DNA of 39,916 nucleotides from Paludibacter sp. 221 (lineage in GTDB: Bacteria; Bacteroidota; Bacteroidia; Bacteroidales; Paludibacteraceae), in the NCBI RefSeq assembly GCF_010501035.1, contig NZ_QVMH01000016.1, positions 1 to 39,916 on the forward strand, written 5' to 3'. Below, one piece after another: positions 14,544 through 25,991 of the stretch. The position numbers were made by a program, and so were the translations under genes. Positions within the stretch are counted from its first letter, which is position 1. Every line of letters starts with the position of its first letter. The notes beneath the pieces were generated by a model. The model was not told the origin of the DNA. It did no database searches and worked only from the letters and a program-made list of their open reading frames with translations.

Positions 14544-16688
14544 TTAATCTTCTTTCTTAGGTTTGTCTTCTCTTGGAGGACGTGGAAGAAGTGCTTTGCG
14601 CGACAGTTTGAATTTACCGGTCTTTTGGTCGATGTCGAGCAGTTTTACCTCTATCTTGTCGCCCTCTTTCAGTCCGGCCGATTCCATTGTCTCGATGCGT
14701 TTCCAGTCTATTTCAGAAATGTGTAGCAAGCCTTCTTTGCCCGGCATAAACTCAACGAAAGCGCCGTAAGGCATTACCGATTTCACGGTAGCCTGATATG
14801 TTTCGCCTACTTCCGGTATGGCTACAATGCCTTTTATCATCTGTATAGCCGAGTCGATAGATTGCTTGTTAGTACCTGCTATTTCCACACGTCCTTGATC
14901 GCCTATTTCTTCGATAGCGATATTAGCTCCTGTTTCGGCCTGCATGTTTTGAATGATTTTTCCGCCGGGGCCTATTACCGCACCAATCATTTCTTTCGGA
15001 ATGAACATTACTACGATGCGTGGAGCATGTGGTTTCAGGTCTTCGCGAGGTTCGGCCAGCGTTTCCTGTATTTTGCCAAGAATATGCATGCGTCCTGCTT
15101 TAGCCTGATTCAATGCAGTTTCCAGAATTTCGAACGAAAGCCCGTCTACCTTGATGTCCATCTGGGTAGCGGTGATACCGTCGCGTGTTCCGGTTACTTT
15201 AAAGTCCATATCTCCCAAGTGGTCTTCGTCTCCTAAAATATCTGAAAGCACGGCAAAGTTTTTTCCTTTATTTTCAGAAATCAGTCCCATTGCGATACCC
15301 GAAACCGGTTTCTTTATTTGCACACCTGCATCCATCAGTGCCAATGTTCCGGCACAAACCGTTGCCATCGACGATGAGCCGTTCGATTCCAAAATATCAG
15401 ATACAACGCGTACTACGTATGGATAATCTTCCGGCATCATTGGTTTCAATGCGCGGAAAGCAAGGTTTCCGTGACCAATTTCGCGACGTCCGATACCACG
15501 TGATGCACGGGCTTCGCCTGTCGAAAACGGAGGGAAATTGTAGTGCAACAAAAAGCGTTCTTTTCCCTGAACGAGCGATTCGTCTACTATTTTTTCATCC
15601 ATTTTAGTACCTAAAGTCACAGTAGTCAGCGATTGGGTTTCGCCACGTGTGAAAACCGCCGAACCGTGAGGGCCGGGCAGATAACCTACTTCCGACCAGA
15701 TAGGACGGATTTCGGTAGTTTTACGGCCATCCAAACGTTTTCCTTCGTCCAGAATAGCACGGCGCATAGCTTCTTTTTCTACATCGTGGTAATACTTGCC
15801 GATTAATGCTTTCTTTTCTTCGGCCACTTCCGGTTCCAGTCCGGCAACGTATTCTTCTTTTACTTTAGCAAAGTTTTCGGCACGCGAGTGTTTGTTGGCA
15901 TCGCAAGCAGTTGCTACTTTGTATACTTTGTCGTATGTTTTTGCCCAAACGTCTTTTTTCAGGTCTTCGTCGTTTTCTTCGTGGCAGTATTCGCGTTTTA
16001 CGGTTTTGCCTACAGCTTTCATCATTTCGAGCTGAGCCTGGCAGTGAACTTTAATAGCTTCGTGAGCTACCTTCATAGCTTCGAGCAAGTCTTCTTCGCT
16101 CACTTCTTTCATTTCGCCTTCCACCATCATGATGTTGTCCATAGTGGCTGCTACGATGATGTCCATATCGGCACCTTCCAATTGCTCGAAGGTAGGATTT
16201 ACTACGAATTTTCCGCCAATACGTGCTACACGTACTTCAGAGATAGGGCCGTTGAACGGAATGTCTGAAACAGCCAGTGCAGCCGATGCTGCCAACCCTG
16301 CCAATGCGTCGGGCATATCTACACCGTCGGCCGAATAAAGGGTTACGTTTACAAAAGTTTCAGCATGATAATCGTCCGGAAAAAGCGGGCGTAAAGCACG
16401 GTCGACCAAGCGCGATACTAATATCTCATAGTCGGATGGACGTCCTTCGCGGCGTGTGAATCCGCCGGGGAAACGGCCGTTCGACGCGAATTTTTCTTTA
16501 TAATCAACTGAAAGAGGCATGAAATCCGTTCCCGGATTTGCTTCTTGTGCCGACACTACTGTCGCCAATAGCATGGTTTCGCCCATGCGCAGCATTACCG
16601 CTCCGTCGGCTTGCTTTGCCAGCTTGCCTGTTTCGAGGGTAATAGTTCTTCCGTCGCCCAATGCGATGGTGTTTGTAACTACGTTCAT
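14544..16688 (-). CDS. pnp: Polyribonucleotide nucleotidyltransferase (PNPase)
   Basis: A 714-aa phosphorolytic 3'-5' exoribonuclease involved in RNA turnover. Domains in order: RNase PH-like 1 (about 1-140), helical linker, RNase PH-like 2 (about 310-540, with [16 protein letters not shown] and GRREIGHG), KH (about 555-615, with [12 protein letters not shown]), and S1 (about 625-700). I chose the start at 16688 ([13 protein letters not shown]); the frame is open to 16733, but that adds a non-homologous tail upstream of the probable transcription start. It is monocistronic, with a clear promoter and terminator. Confidence 0.95.
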   Translation of the reverse strand: MNVVTNTIALGDGRTITLETGKLAKQADGAVMLRMGETMLLATVVSAQEANPGTDFMPLSVDYKEKFASNGRFPGGFTRREGRPSDYEILVSRLVDRALRPLFPDDYHAETFVNVTLYSADGVDMPDALAGLAASAALAVSDIPFNGPISEVRVARIGGKFVVNPTFEQLEGADMDIIVAATMDNIMMVEGEMKEVSEEDLLEAMKVAHEAIKVHCQAQLEMMKAVGKTVKREYCHEENDEDLKKDVWAKTYDKVYKVATACDANKHSRAENFAKVKEEYVAGLEPEVAEEKKALIGKYYHDVEKEAMRRAILDEGKRLDGRKTTEIRPIWSEVGYLPGPHGSAVFTRGETQSLTTVTLGTKMDEKIVDESLVQGKERFLLHYNFPPFSTGEARASRGIGRREIGHGNLAFRALKPMMPEDYPYVVRVVSDILESNGSSSMATVCAGTLALMDAGVQIKKPVSGIAMGLISENKGKNFAVLSDILGDEDHLGDMDFKVTGTRDGITATQMDIKVDGLSFEILETALNQAKAGRMHILGKIQETLAEPREDLKPHAPRIVVMFIPKEMIGAVIGPGGKIIQNMQAETGANIAIEEIGDQGRVEIAGTNKQSIDSAIQMIKGIVAIPEVGETYQATVKSVMPYGAFVEFMPGKEGLLHISEIDWKRIETMESAGLKEGDKIEVKLLDIDQKTGKFKLSRKALLPRPPREDKPKKED

Positions 16689-16730
16689 AAAAATTACATT
16701 TTCTTTTTTTAAACTTCTTAATTTCGGGTA

Positions 16731-16738
16731 CAAAGGTA
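16731..16738 (-). promoter_or_regulatory. -7 box of pnp
   Basis: TACCTTTG on the minus strand is an excellent match to TAnnTTTG, 43 bases before the pnp ATG. It supports the start at 16688. No strong -33 TTTG is seen at the expected distance. Confidence 0.6.
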
Positions 16739-17047
16739 CTAATTTTTTGTGATTTGTTGCTAATGAGTTGATTAAAAGTGATATTTCTGTTTTTTCTGTT
16801 TTTGAATTTCAAATCGGATTTGTTTTGTGCTCTATTTAATATGTTGACATGCAGGTTGTTCTGTTTGTTATATCCTGTGTCGTTTTGTAAGTTAATGACT
16901 TGTTGTAGTATAAAATAATGATAATATGCTCTGTTGAAAGGTAGCCTCATCAAAATTACATATTAAGTAGCAAGTTTATCAGATATAGCTCTTTCGTCCT
17001 TAAGCCGACTACGGCCGATTTTAAAATCCGCTTATTAACAAGTTATT

Positions 17048-17112
17048 GGATTGCCGCTCGAGCTTGTTCGCACCGCAAAGCGGATTGTTCCATTGGCTTG
17101 CCAAGAAATCCG
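17048..17112 (-). repeat. TTTCTTGGTA-type dispersed repeat, copy 2
   Basis: Read on the minus strand this gives CGGATTTCTTGGCAAGCC, then AATGGAACAATCCGCTTTGC, then GAACAAGCTCGAGCGGCAAT. It is the most complete of the three copies; 14328-14394 shares the whole length and 23736-23780 shares the two ends. Confidence 0.7.
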
Positions 17113-17256
17113 ATGAGGCAAAGGACAGGAGTAAAATTTGCGTAATTTACATACTAAAAAGAGCTTTGATTTACCTTTTAAAAAGGGTTTTCGTATACGA
17201 AATGTTTTTTGTATATTTGCATAATATAGGATGCGCCTCAACATAGCTCAAACAAG

Positions 17257-17288
17257 TTTGGCTCTGTGTTCGGCTTTCACTATATTTG
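17257..17288 (+). promoter_or_regulatory. Promoter of gyrB
   Basis: TTTG (17257-17260), a 20-base spacer and TATATTTG (17281-17288) together match the Bacteroidota -33/-7 consensus and its spacing. Transcription would start near 17295, about 87 bases before the gyrB ATG. A second TATATTTG at 17212-17219 could be an additional upstream promoter. Confidence 0.7.
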
Positions 17289-17360
17289 TATGTTTTTAGA
17301 AAGGGAAAAGGCACGCTTTTTGTCTGTTCTAATAGGCTGTAAATAAAAACTAATCATTAG

Positions 17361-19340
<1,980 letters not shown>

Positions 19341-19500
19341 GCGCCTCCCCAACCCCTCCAAAGGAGGGGCTTTAAGAGAATTGTAAAATTGGTTTTTTTG
19401 AAAATAAAAAACATGGCTAATGAATGCAAATACCGATAATCAATCGCACTCGGCAGATCTCCCCTTAGGGGAGGGCCGGAGGGGCTTGAATTTAGAGGGG
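19341..19500. repeat. Two CCCCTCC/GGAGGGG-type palindromes around the LOG gene start
   Basis: One hairpin, CCCCTCC-AAA-GGAGGGG (19353-19369), lies just after gyrB. A second GC-rich segment (about 19456-19485) containing CTCCCC-TTA-GGGGAG and GGAGGGGC lies after the ATG at 19420 and is read in frame. Both resemble short GGAGGGG-type repeats dispersed in many bacterial genomes (recalled from general knowledge, not searched). Confidence 0.65.
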
Positions 19501-20040
19501 TTTGGAGTAAATGTTTGTGTTTTTTGTTCTTCAAGTAATAATATCGCCGAGGCCTATAAGCAATCCGCTTTTCGTCTCGGCGAATTAATTGCAGGAAGTG
19601 GCAATACGCTGGTGTACGGTGGTGCCGACGGAGGGTTGATGTCGGCTGTGGCCGGTGGTGCAAGTAGTAAAGGCGGTGATATCATAGGGGTGATAGCCGA
19701 GCCTATCGTCAGGATGAATCGTCAGAGCAAATTTCCGACACAGTTTATTACGGTAAAAGATTTGTCGGAGCGAAAACGGAAGATGAAGGAGATTGCCGAT
19801 TTATTCGTTGTTTTGCCCGGTGGATACGGAACCCTTGACGAAATGTTTGATGTGCTGGCATCGGGGTTGGTGGGTGAGCATGATATACCTTTATACCTGA
19901 TTAACGAAGATGGTTTTTTCGATTGTTTGCTGAACGAGATTGATGTAATGAAAGCAGAGAAATGTATAGCAGAGAACATAAGTTATAATTTTTATGTTTT
20001 AGATAGTGCCGAGTCTTTCTCTGTCCTTTCGGATTTATAA
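19420..20040 (+). CDS. LOG-family (TIGR00730) Rossmann-fold nucleotide hydrolase
   Basis: A predicted nucleoside-5'-monophosphate phosphoribohydrolase related to plant LOG proteins. Motifs are VCVFCSSS, LVYGGADGGLMSAVA and the signature PGGYGTLDEMFDVL. It has 206 aa from the ATG at 19420, but the first ~30 residues are encoded partly by a GC-rich palindromic repeat (residues 13-22, DLPLGEGRRG) and have no counterpart in the family. No other ATG lies before the conserved VNVCVFCSSS segment; a TTG at 19486 is the only obvious alternative. It is probably cotranscribed with gyrB. Confidence 0.87.
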   Translation: MNANTDNQSHSADLPLGEGRRGLNLEGFGVNVCVFCSSSNNIAEAYKQSAFRLGELIAGSGNTLVYGGADGGLMSAVAGGASSKGGDIIGVIAEPIVRMNRQSKFPTQFITVKDLSERKRKMKEIADLFVVLPGGYGTLDEMFDVLASGLVGEHDIPLYLINEDGFFDCLLNEIDVMKAEKCIAENISYNFYVLDSAESFSVLSDL

Positions 20041-20145
20041 TCAGTGAGACTGATATTTTATATGTGATTTTTTATCAATCTATCGTATCGTGTTGATTCT
20101 TTTTTAAATAATAGAAATATATTATTCTCAATTGTCTGAGAATAA

Positions 20146-20170
20146 GACTTGTAACCATTTACTTGTAACT
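20146..20170 (+). repeat. CTTGTAACT module before the GH16-like gene
   Basis: CTTGTAACCATTTACTTGTAACT-like double unit ending 4 bases before the start codon at 20175. It belongs to the same family as 126-158, 3191-3222, 22156-22187, 30760-30783, 39804-39829 and (13450-13472, shorter). Confidence 0.7.
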
Positions 20171-20174
20171 GCTT

Positions 20175-21155
20175 ATGAATTTATTTTGGAAAAAACTTTT
20201 TGGAAAGCTCACCTCTACCGCAAAATTCGAGACTGAACTCAATCAGTTTCAAACTGACATGGAGCGTTATTTTGCAGTAAAGGAATCGGTAGAGCTTTCG
20301 GAGTATAAAGACTTGTCGCGTACCTTAGGCTCGGTAAATATAAAAGAGGAAAAGAAAAAACTTGAAAAAGCAGGTTCGCAGGATACCGACGAATATAAGA
20401 AAATAGTAAGATTTGAAACCCTGAAAAACAATATTGATATTCAATTCTACCTCCGGCAAAAACCGGATAATTTTGAAACTTATTATCCTTTCAAGAAAAG
20501 TTTTTCAGAAGAGTTTGATTGGAACGTGTTGTCAAAATCCAATTGGAATTTCGGGTTTTATCAGAAATCTCCTTCTTTGATAGGAGATTATTCTTTGGTG
20601 AATGAGAAGCAGGCGAATAATTCGGGTGAAAATATATCCGTTTTCAACGGTGTTTTACGCCTTGCTACTAATCACGAAAAGGTGAAAGCCCGTGCATGGG
20701 ATGCTACAAAAGGATTTATTGAACGGGAATATGAATACACTTCTGACATAATGCAATCAGGGGCTAAATTCAGTCAGAAATATGGAATCTTCCAGGCTAA
20801 AATTCGTTGTACAGGTAAAATAAACCATGCTTTTTGGCTGGCTTCCGAAGACAGGTTGCCATTGGTCGAAGTTTTTCATTACGATGGCAAAGCAATTAAA
20901 TTGGGAGTAACTGATAAAAAAGGGAAAGCACAGCAAAAAATAGCAGGACTGAATCCATCCGGATTTTTTATATACACTCTGATGTGGTCGGAAAAAGAAA
21001 TGGTTTGGATGATTAATAATCAGGTTGTTTACCGTACATCCAATCATATACCTCACGAAAAAATGTACTTGGGATTCAATTCTTTCATTGCAGAAAAGCA
21101 GAAAGCTGCAAAAGGATTGCTTGAGGTGGACTGGGTGAGGGTTTATTCCAAATAA
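20175..21155 (+). CDS. GH16-like (concanavalin A-like) protein with altered catalytic motif
   Basis: A 326-aa protein. Residues about 105-326 resemble a family-16 glycoside hydrolase jelly roll: [69 protein letters not shown] and the final VDWVRVYSK. The GH16 catalytic motif ExDxxE is replaced by EVFHYD, so only the first acidic residue is in place. No signal peptide is visible; the N-terminus [15 protein letters not shown] is amphipathic and the next ~90 residues are charged and helical. It may be a carbohydrate-binding protein or an inactive relative. Confidence in the fold is moderate, in function low. Confidence 0.65.
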   Translation: MNLFWKKLFGKLTSTAKFETELNQFQTDMERYFAVKESVELSEYKDLSRTLGSVNIKEEKKKLEKAGSQDTDEYKKIVRFETLKNNIDIQFYLRQKPDNFETYYPFKKSFSEEFDWNVLSKSNWNFGFYQKSPSLIGDYSLVNEKQANNSGENISVFNGVLRLATNHEKVKARAWDATKGFIEREYEYTSDIMQSGAKFSQKYGIFQAKIRCTGKINHAFWLASEDRLPLVEVFHYDGKAIKLGVTDKKGKAQQKIAGLNPSGFFIYTLMWSEKEMVWMINNQVVYRTSNHIPHEKMYLGFNSFIAEKQKAAKGLLEVDWVRVYSK

Positions 21156-21181
21156 TAATAAATTATAGAAACATAAGAAAA

Positions 21182-22018
21182 ATGTTGATACCAACGCACG
21201 AAATAAACATATCCAATCGTTTTTCCATTGGTGGAAACGGGCGTTTTGCTCTCATAGCCGGTCCGTGTGCCATCGAAACGGAAGAAATGACAATGGAAGT
21301 TGCCCAAACCCTTAAAAGCATTTGTGAGGACTTGGGCATCAATCTTATTTTTAAATCATCGTTTGATAAGGCCAACCGCTCTTCCGTAAAATCGCCTCGT
21401 GGCGTAGGCATCAAGAGGGGGCTTGAAATTTTGCAACGGGTGAAGATGGAATTGGATTTACCCATTGTGACAGATGTACACGAATCGTGGCAATGTGAGA
21501 TAGTTGCGAAAGTGGCGGATGTCCTTCAAATACCTGCTTTCCTCTCGCGTCAGACTGATTTGCTGGTAGCTGCAGCTAAAACAGGCAAAGTGGTGAATGT
21601 GAAGAAAGGCCAGTTTATGGCTCCGTGGGATATGAAAAATGTGGTGGATAAACTGAGGGATTCGGGCAACGAGAGTATATTGCTTTGCGAGCGGGGCAGT
21701 AGTTTTGGTTACAACAATTTAGTGGTTGATATGACCGGACTGGTGGAAATGCGTAAATTTGGGTTCCCGGTTGTTTTTGATGCTACACACTCTGTTCAGA
21801 AACCCGGTGGACAGGGCGATTCTACAGGTGGTAACCGTGAAATGATTCCTTACCTGATGCGTGCGGCCTTGGCTGTGGGAGTGGATGCTGTTTTTGCCGA
21901 AGTGCACCCCGACCCCGACCATGCCTTTTCGGATGGGCCAAACCAGATTTACTTGTCTGATATTCGCGGTATATTGGAGCAGGCTATTTTGATTGATAAT
22001 ACTACAAAAGGAATTTAA
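21182..22018 (+). CDS. kdsA: 3-deoxy-8-phosphooctulonate (Kdo-8-P) synthase
   Basis: A 278-aa enzyme that condenses phosphoenolpyruvate with arabinose-5-phosphate to Kdo-8-phosphate for LPS. Typical segments are [70 protein letters not shown] and [15 protein letters not shown]. It lies upstream of kdsD, which makes its arabinose-5-phosphate substrate, so two successive Kdo steps are adjacent. Confidence 0.95.
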   Translation: MLIPTHEINISNRFSIGGNGRFALIAGPCAIETEEMTMEVAQTLKSICEDLGINLIFKSSFDKANRSSVKSPRGVGIKRGLEILQRVKMELDLPIVTDVHESWQCEIVAKVADVLQIPAFLSRQTDLLVAAAKTGKVVNVKKGQFMAPWDMKNVVDKLRDSGNESILLCERGSSFGYNNLVVDMTGLVEMRKFGFPVVFDATHSVQKPGGQGDSTGGNREMIPYLMRAALAVGVDAVFAEVHPDPDHAFSDGPNQIYLSDIRGILEQAILIDNTTKGI

Positions 22019-22191
22019 ATGTGCCAATACGGCTAATATGCCAATGTGCCAAAAGCTATAGAATATTAATCTCACCTTACCATGCGAAAGATTCGCGCGG
22101 TAACATTTGTAACCTGCGGACAAAATATTTTTTGAACAGCCTTATAGAATAAGACACTTGTAACTCGTAACTAATAACTTGTAACTATTGT
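22019..22191. repeat. Repeat-rich spacer between kdsA and kdsD
   Basis: It holds a GTGCCAATACGGCTAATATGCC-like tandem (22020-22053), which resembles 1933-1960, and a full CTTGTAACTCGTAACTA module (22156-22187) ending 4 bases before the kdsD start. A ready-made hairpin or gene is not seen. Confidence 0.6.
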
Positions 22192-23151
22192 ATGGATTTT
22201 GTAAAAAGGAGCAAGGAAATATTTCAGCTTGAAATAAACGAACTTGCCAAAACAGCCGATAAAATCGGGGAAGAAATGAACGAGGCCGTTGAACTTATAT
22301 ACAACTGCAAGGGTAAGCTGGTAATAATGGGTATTGGCAAAACGGGTATAATAGGGCATAAAATTTCGTCGTCTCTATCGTCTACCGGTACTCAAAGCAT
22401 TTTTGTAAATGCAGCTGAAGCCATGCACGGCGACTTAGGAATGATTACGAAAGATGACATTGTATTGTTGATATCAAATAGCGGTAGCTCGTCCGAAATA
22501 ATCAACCTGATTCCTCCCCTTAAGCGTTTGGGTTGTTACCTGATGGCAATGACCGGAAATCTGCAGTCGCCTTTAGCTAAAGGTGTATCACTTGTGCTGA
22601 ATGTTGGGGTCGAAAAAGAGGCTTGTCCGCTTGGGTTGGCTCCTACTACCTCCACTACAGCTACCTTGGTTATGGGCGACGCGTTGATGATTTGCCTGAT
22701 GGAACGCCGTAATTTCAAGGCAGAGAATTATGCGCTGTATCATCCCGGAGGGGCTTTAGGGCGACAGTTGTTGTCGCGCGTAAAAGACCAGATGACTACG
22801 GAAGTTCCTAAGGTTTATGAAAATACGCTGTTTAAAGATGTGATTTACGAAGTTAGTAACAAACGTTTGGGGATGACAATGGTTTACAATGCTCAGGAAC
22901 AGGTGACAGGGGTAATTACCGACGGTGATATACGCCGTGCCATTCAACGTTTCGACGACATAAAGCAACTGAAAGCCGTTGATTTTATGACAGCGGGCTT
23001 TAAACGCATTGCGAAAGACCATATGCTTACCGAAGCGCTCCAGATAATGGACAAAAATAATATCACCAATTTGGCGGTAACCGAGTCGGATGCGTCGGAC
23101 AAGGTTGTTGGCATTATATCAATCCATCATATTATCGATTTTCAAAAATAG
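22192..23151 (+). CDS. kdsD: Arabinose-5-phosphate isomerase (KdsD/KpsF/GutQ)
   Basis: A 319-aa enzyme converting ribulose-5-phosphate to arabinose-5-phosphate for Kdo synthesis. It has an N-terminal SIS domain (about 38-170: GIGKTGIIGHKISSSLSSTGT, HGDLGMI, ISNSGSSSE, PTTSTTATLVMGDAL) and two CBS domains (about 205-319). The family signature LYHPGGALGRQLL is present. It follows kdsA and precedes mgsA by 19 bases. Confidence 0.93.
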   Translation: MDFVKRSKEIFQLEINELAKTADKIGEEMNEAVELIYNCKGKLVIMGIGKTGIIGHKISSSLSSTGTQSIFVNAAEAMHGDLGMITKDDIVLLISNSGSSSEIINLIPPLKRLGCYLMAMTGNLQSPLAKGVSLVLNVGVEKEACPLGLAPTTSTTATLVMGDALMICLMERRNFKAENYALYHPGGALGRQLLSRVKDQMTTEVPKVYENTLFKDVIYEVSNKRLGMTMVYNAQEQVTGVITDGDIRRAIQRFDDIKQLKAVDFMTAGFKRIAKDHMLTEALQIMDKNNITNLAVTESDASDKVVGIISIHHIIDFQK

Positions 23152-23170
23152 AATTTAAATTGTAGTTGTT

Positions 23171-23614
23171 ATGAAAAGGAAACTTACTATCGCACTTGTT
23201 GCACACGACCGCCGTAAGGCTGATATGGTTGACTGGGCTTTGTATAATGCCGATATGTTATCAAGACATAAGCTTGTATGTACCGGAACTACAGGGGGAT
23301 TGATACAGAAGGCCATGCAGGAACGTGGTATTGAAGTGGATATTACCCGTATGAACTCGGGCCCGATGGGTGGCGATGCCGAGATAGCAGCATTGGTAGT
23401 CCGCAAGCAGATAGATTTGGCTATATTCCTTATCGACGATTTGAATGCCCAACCTCACGAGGCTGACATTCAGATGTTGCTTCGCCAGTGTCGGGTGCAT
23501 AATGTGCCTATTGCCTGCAACCGCTATAGTGCCGACCTGATGATTACCAGTGCGCTATGGGACGACGAGGATTATACTCCGAACGAACCATCTTATACGG
23601 TTTTCAACAGGTAA
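23171..23614 (+). CDS. mgsA: Methylglyoxal synthase
   Basis: A 147-aa enzyme that converts dihydroxyacetone phosphate to methylglyoxal, a bypass of lower glycolysis under phosphate limitation. Signatures are LVAHDRRKADM, CTGTTGGLI, SGPMGGDAEIAALV (with the catalytic Asp) and FLIDDLNAQPHEADIQMLLRQCRVHNVP. It lies 19 bases after kdsD and is probably cotranscribed with it. Confidence 0.95.
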   Translation: MKRKLTIALVAHDRRKADMVDWALYNADMLSRHKLVCTGTTGGLIQKAMQERGIEVDITRMNSGPMGGDAEIAALVVRKQIDLAIFLIDDLNAQPHEADIQMLLRQCRVHNVPIACNRYSADLMITSALWDDEDYTPNEPSYTVFNR

Positions 23615-23735
23615 ATCTTGGCTCTTGATTCTTTTTACGACACATAGGTTCAGTTAGGCTACACATAGGAACACATAGGTTTTTCTTTCCGTATAGCGGC
23701 TTAAAGTCCGCTTTACGGATAATGTCTTTGTCTTT

Positions 23736-23780
23736 CGGATTTCTTGGTAAACCAAGCGAACAAGTTCGAGCGGCAATCCG
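23736..23780 (+). repeat. TTTCTTGGTA-type dispersed repeat, copy 3
   Basis: CGGATTTCTTGGTAAACC, then AAGCGAACAAGTTCGAGCGG, ending CAATCCG. Relative to 17048-17112 it lacks about 20 bases of the middle. The CGGATT and AATCCG ends pair, so the whole element can fold into a long hairpin. Confidence 0.7.
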
Positions 23781-23852
23781 AAAGCTATTATCTGCGGATT
23801 TAAAATCCGCCATTAGTATATCATCGGATTGCAAATCCGATGAGACAAAGGT

Positions 23853-23949
23853 GAGAGGCAAGTAAGTAACTTTATACTTTTCCCTTTCACCTTTTTCCTC
23901 ATTCTTATTTCTTTTGTCTTGATTCTTGGCTCTTGTTTCTTGATTCTAA
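23853..23949 (+). repeat. T-rich leader block, copy 2 (upstream of argS)
   Basis: It aligns with 2286-2372 over nearly its whole length: ACTTTATACTTTTCCC, CTTTCACC, CTCATTCTT, then TCTTGATTCTTGGCTCTTG. It is followed by the argS promoter box and start. Confidence 0.65.
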
Positions 23950-23968
23950 TAATTCTAAATTCTTTTTT

Positions 23969-23976
23969 TATCTTTG
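23969..23976 (+). promoter_or_regulatory. -7 box of argS
   Basis: TATCTTTG matches TAnnTTTG, 24 bases before the argS ATG, which would give a very short leader. The expected -33 region falls at the end of the T-rich repeat block. Confidence 0.6.
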
Positions 23977-24000
23977 CAAACTCAATAAAAACAGCAAGGT

Positions 24001-25794
24001 ATGAATATTGACCAAACTATCGGGATGGTAACGGCTGATGCCGTGAAAGCGCTTTATAACGTAGATGTTGCTTCGGGCGAAGTACAGGTTCAAAAAACGA
24101 AGAAAGAATTTGACGGGGATGTTACAATAGTTGTTTTCCCGTTTGTAAAAGCGGCGCGAAAATCGCCCGAAGATGCGGGAAAAGAAATAGGCGAATATCT
24201 GGTTAAAAACCAGCCTTTTATCGTTGCTTACAATGTTATAAAAGGCTTTCTGAACCTTGTGATAAATAAATCTTTCTGGATAGGGGAGCTTAACTCTATC
24301 TATAGCAATGAGCATTACGGCATAAAGCAACCGGCTGACGATGCCCGACTGATGATGATAGAATACTCGTCGCCAAACACCAACAAGCCGCTTCACTTAG
24401 GACATATCCGCAATAACTTATTGGGTTACAGTATTTCTGAAATTCAAAAGGCAAATGGCTGGAAAGTGGTAAAGACAAATATCGTAAACGACCGTGGCAT
24501 CCATATTTGCAAATCGATGCTTGCGTGGAAACTTTTTGGTAATGGCGAAACTCCCGAAAGTTCGGGGCTGAAAGGCGACCATCTGGTGGGTAAGTACTAT
24601 GTGATATTCGATAAAAAATATAAAGAAGAAATAAAGCAACTCATGTCCGACGGTATGAGCGAGGAGGATGCAAAGAAAAATGCTCCGCTTATACTCGAAG
24701 CTCAAAATATGCTGCGGGCCTGGGAAAACGGCGACCTCGAAGTCCGTCAGCTTTGGGAAATGATGAATGGCTGGGTGTATGCCGGATTTGATGAAACTTA
24801 TAAGAAACTGGGAGTAGATTTTGATAAAATATATTACGAGTCGGAAACCTACCTCGAAGGAAAAAGCAAGGTAGAAGAAGGCTTGGAAAAAGGTGCTTTC
24901 TATCGCCGTGAGGATGGCTCTGTATGGGCTGACCTGACTGCCGAAGGCTTGGACGAAAAACTTTTGCTACGTGCCGATGGTACGTCGGTTTATATGACTC
25001 AGGACATTGGTACTGCAAAACTGCGGTACGACGATTATCCTATTGATAAAATGGTGTACGTGGTAGGAAACGAGCAGAATTATCATTTTCAGGTGCTTTC
25101 TATCTTGTTGGATAAACTTGGCTTCGAGTGGGGAAAGAGCTTGGTACACTTCTCGTACGGAATGGTGGAGCTGCCCGAAGGTAAAATGAAAAGCCGTGAG
25201 GGGACAGTGGTAGATGCTGACGATTTGGTGGAAGAAATGATAAGCACCGCACGCGAAACGGCAATAGAGCTTGGCAAGGTTGACAACAATAGCGAAGAAG
25301 AAATAGACAATGTAGCACGTGTGGTAGGGCTTGGTGCACTGAAGTATTTTATATTGAAGGTTGACCCTCGTAAGAATATGACCTTCAACCCGAAAGAGTC
25401 GATTGATTTTAATGGTAATACAGGCCCTTTCATACAATATACCCATGCCCGTATCAAATCAGTGTTGCGTAAGGCCGAAGAACAAGGAATAGCTCTTACT
25501 TCCGAACTTGACAAGGGATTGGAGATATCAGACAAGGAAAGCACTCTTATTCAGACATTGAGCGAATTTGAGACCGTTGTGCGTCAGGCAGGTGAGGAAT
25601 TTAGTCCGGCCTTGATAGCCAATTATGTGTACGACTTGGTGAAGGAATATAACCAGTTTTATCACGATTTCTCGATACTGCGCGAGGAAGATATGGAGCT
25701 AAAACGTTTCCGCTTGGTGCTGTCTGCTTGCGTAGCCCGTGTTGTAAAAGCCGGAATGAGCCTGTTAGGTATAGAAGTACCTGAGCGGATGTAG
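24001..25794 (+). CDS. argS: Arginyl-tRNA synthetase
   Basis: A 597-aa class I synthetase. N-terminal additional domain (about 1-85), catalytic core with the HIGH-type motif in SSPNTNKPLHLGHIRNN, the KMSKS equivalent EGKMKSREGTVV, and the C-terminal DALR anticodon-binding domain (about 475-597). It is complete, has the usual length, and ends VPERM. A terminator follows at 25928-25961. Confidence 0.95.
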   Translation: MNIDQTIGMVTADAVKALYNVDVASGEVQVQKTKKEFDGDVTIVVFPFVKAARKSPEDAGKEIGEYLVKNQPFIVAYNVIKGFLNLVINKSFWIGELNSIYSNEHYGIKQPADDARLMMIEYSSPNTNKPLHLGHIRNNLLGYSISEIQKANGWKVVKTNIVNDRGIHICKSMLAWKLFGNGETPESSGLKGDHLVGKYYVIFDKKYKEEIKQLMSDGMSEEDAKKNAPLILEAQNMLRAWENGDLEVRQLWEMMNGWVYAGFDETYKKLGVDFDKIYYESETYLEGKSKVEEGLEKGAFYRREDGSVWADLTAEGLDEKLLLRADGTSVYMTQDIGTAKLRYDDYPIDKMVYVVGNEQNYHFQVLSILLDKLGFEWGKSLVHFSYGMVELPEGKMKSREGTVVDADDLVEEMISTARETAIELGKVDNNSEEEIDNVARVVGLGALKYFILKVDPRKNMTFNPKESIDFNGNTGPFIQYTHARIKSVLRKAEEQGIALTSELDKGLEISDKESTLIQTLSEFETVVRQAGEEFSPALIANYVYDLVKEYNQFYHDFSILREEDMELKRFRLVLSACVARVVKAGMSLLGIEVPERM

Positions 25795-25927
25795 TGTTTG
25801 ATAGCACTCGTTAAATATTTGTGCTTAAAAAAACAAAGCCTTTACGGGCTATCCCACTATTACATTGCGTAATATACGCATCTATAAATATATTCAAGAT
25901 ATAAACTGAGAGCATATTGAAAAATAT

Positions 25928-25961
25928 AAAAAGCGTTTAGATTGCTATCTAAACGCTTTTT
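25928..25961. terminator. Bidirectional intrinsic terminator between argS and the aminotransferase gene
   Basis: A perfect 15-bp stem, AAAAAGCGTTTAGAT (25928-25942) with its complement at 25947-25961, and a TGCT loop. There is a T-run on the right and an A-run on the left, so it works for both convergent genes. Confidence 0.9.
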
Positions 25962-25991
25962 TTATACTGTTGTAATTGTGATGTTTTAAAC

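Larger units (their letters stand above)
23615..24000. repeat. Repeat mosaic between mgsA and argS
   Basis: No gene is seen in this 386-base stretch. Modules in order: CTTGGCTCTTGATTC (23618-23632); three ACACATAGG units (23640-23648, 23661-23669, 23671-23679); inverted CCGTATAGCGG...CCGCTTTACGG (23689-23718); TTTCTTGGTA-type repeat copy 3 (23736-23780); a GCGGATTTAAAATCCGC palindrome (23794-23810); a TCATCGGATT/AATCCGATGA hairpin (23821-23843); and T-rich leader block copy 2 (23853-23949). Confidence 0.75.

Noticed and set aside
16760-16990. AT-rich stretch examined for a tRNA or small RNA
   Set aside because: No cloverleaf, T-loop consensus or strong promoter-terminator pair was found.
23640-23679. 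Three ACACATAGG units considered as a CRISPR or VNTR
   Set aside because: Units are nine bases with irregular spacing (12 and 1 bases), far too short for CRISPR; only a small local repetition.
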